This document shows positions 63,989-64,000 of a stretch of DNA of 64,000 nucleotides, piece after piece; within the stretch, counting starts at the first letter, position 1, and the number at the start of each line of letters is the position of its first letter. This stretch comes from a virus. A program made the translations under genes and the position numbers. The stretch lies in IMG/VR virus record IMGVR_UViG_3300035034_001349, positions 1-64,000 of that record. One strand, 5' to 3'. The notes below the pieces were generated by a model. It saw only the letters and a program-made list of their open reading frames with translations, had not been told where the DNA came from and ran no database searches.

Positions 63989-64000
63989 TAAACATATTAA

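Noticed and set aside
1-64000. tRNA genes, CRISPR arrays, integrase or insertion sequences
   Set aside because: None was found on reading both strands; no cloverleaf with a T-loop sequence, no regularly spaced repeats and no transposase or recombinase motifs.
1-64000. Uracil-containing genome as in PBS1-type phages
   Set aside because: A dCMP deaminase and a nucleotidase fit the idea, but neither a uracil-DNA glycosylase inhibitor nor a dUTP-specific enzyme is visible in the window.

Overview
The window looks like part of the genome of a jumbo myovirus (large, contractile-tailed phage) of a low-GC Gram-positive bacterium. It is very AT-rich, packed with genes on both strands, and uses strong AGGAGG-type ribosome binding sites. 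It carries head and tail genes (large terminase, portal, prohead protease, tail sheath, tail tube, tape-measure-like protein) and phage-encoded multisubunit RNA polymerase genes. The RNA polymerase set resembles that described for the PBS1/AR9 group. I see no tRNA, rRNA, CRISPR array or insertion sequence. Species and host cannot be fixed from the sequence alone.

Layout. 1-4.7 kb: tape-measure-like gene running off the left edge. 4.7-6.4 kb: a probable structured RNA, a small basic protein and a very AT-rich spacer. 6.4-10.5 kb: a full-length RNA polymerase beta-like gene. 10.6-17.7 kb: mostly unknown genes and a superfamily 2 helicase. 17.7-20 kb: the C-terminal half of RNA polymerase beta', interrupted by a group I intron whose splice sites can be placed. 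20-21.4 kb: five small membrane proteins in a row. 21.6-29 kb: a Rad50/gp46-like ATPase and small unknown genes. 29-30.6 kb: the N-terminal half of beta' with the catalytic DYDGD. 30.7-40 kb: nucleotide and DNA metabolism, with a HAD nucleotidase, a dCMP deaminase plus a degenerate relative, a family B DNA polymerase split into two genes 3.1 kb apart, a frameshifted homing-endonuclease-like gene and a second structured RNA. 40.1-45.2 kb: a tandem family of about ten small genes and two remnants. 45.3-57.9 kb: portal, tail tube, tail sheath, holin-like, GroES-like, terminase and metallopeptidase genes. 58-64 kb: HU-like gene, the N-terminal half of a second RNA polymerase beta, then prohead protease and neighbours.

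How the parts fit. Two different beta-type polypeptides (one 1384 residues, one an N-terminal half) suggest two RNA polymerases, as in phages with a virion and a non-virion enzyme. The missing partners would lie outside the window. Many gene starts and one of the structured RNAs are preceded by the same AT-rich block, roughly TATATATTATAAnnnTGAT, which probably is a promoter. Hairpins with T-runs close most transcription units. The least explained parts are the 40-45 kb gene family with frame breaks at poly-A tracts, the five-gene membrane cassette, and the two structured RNAs.
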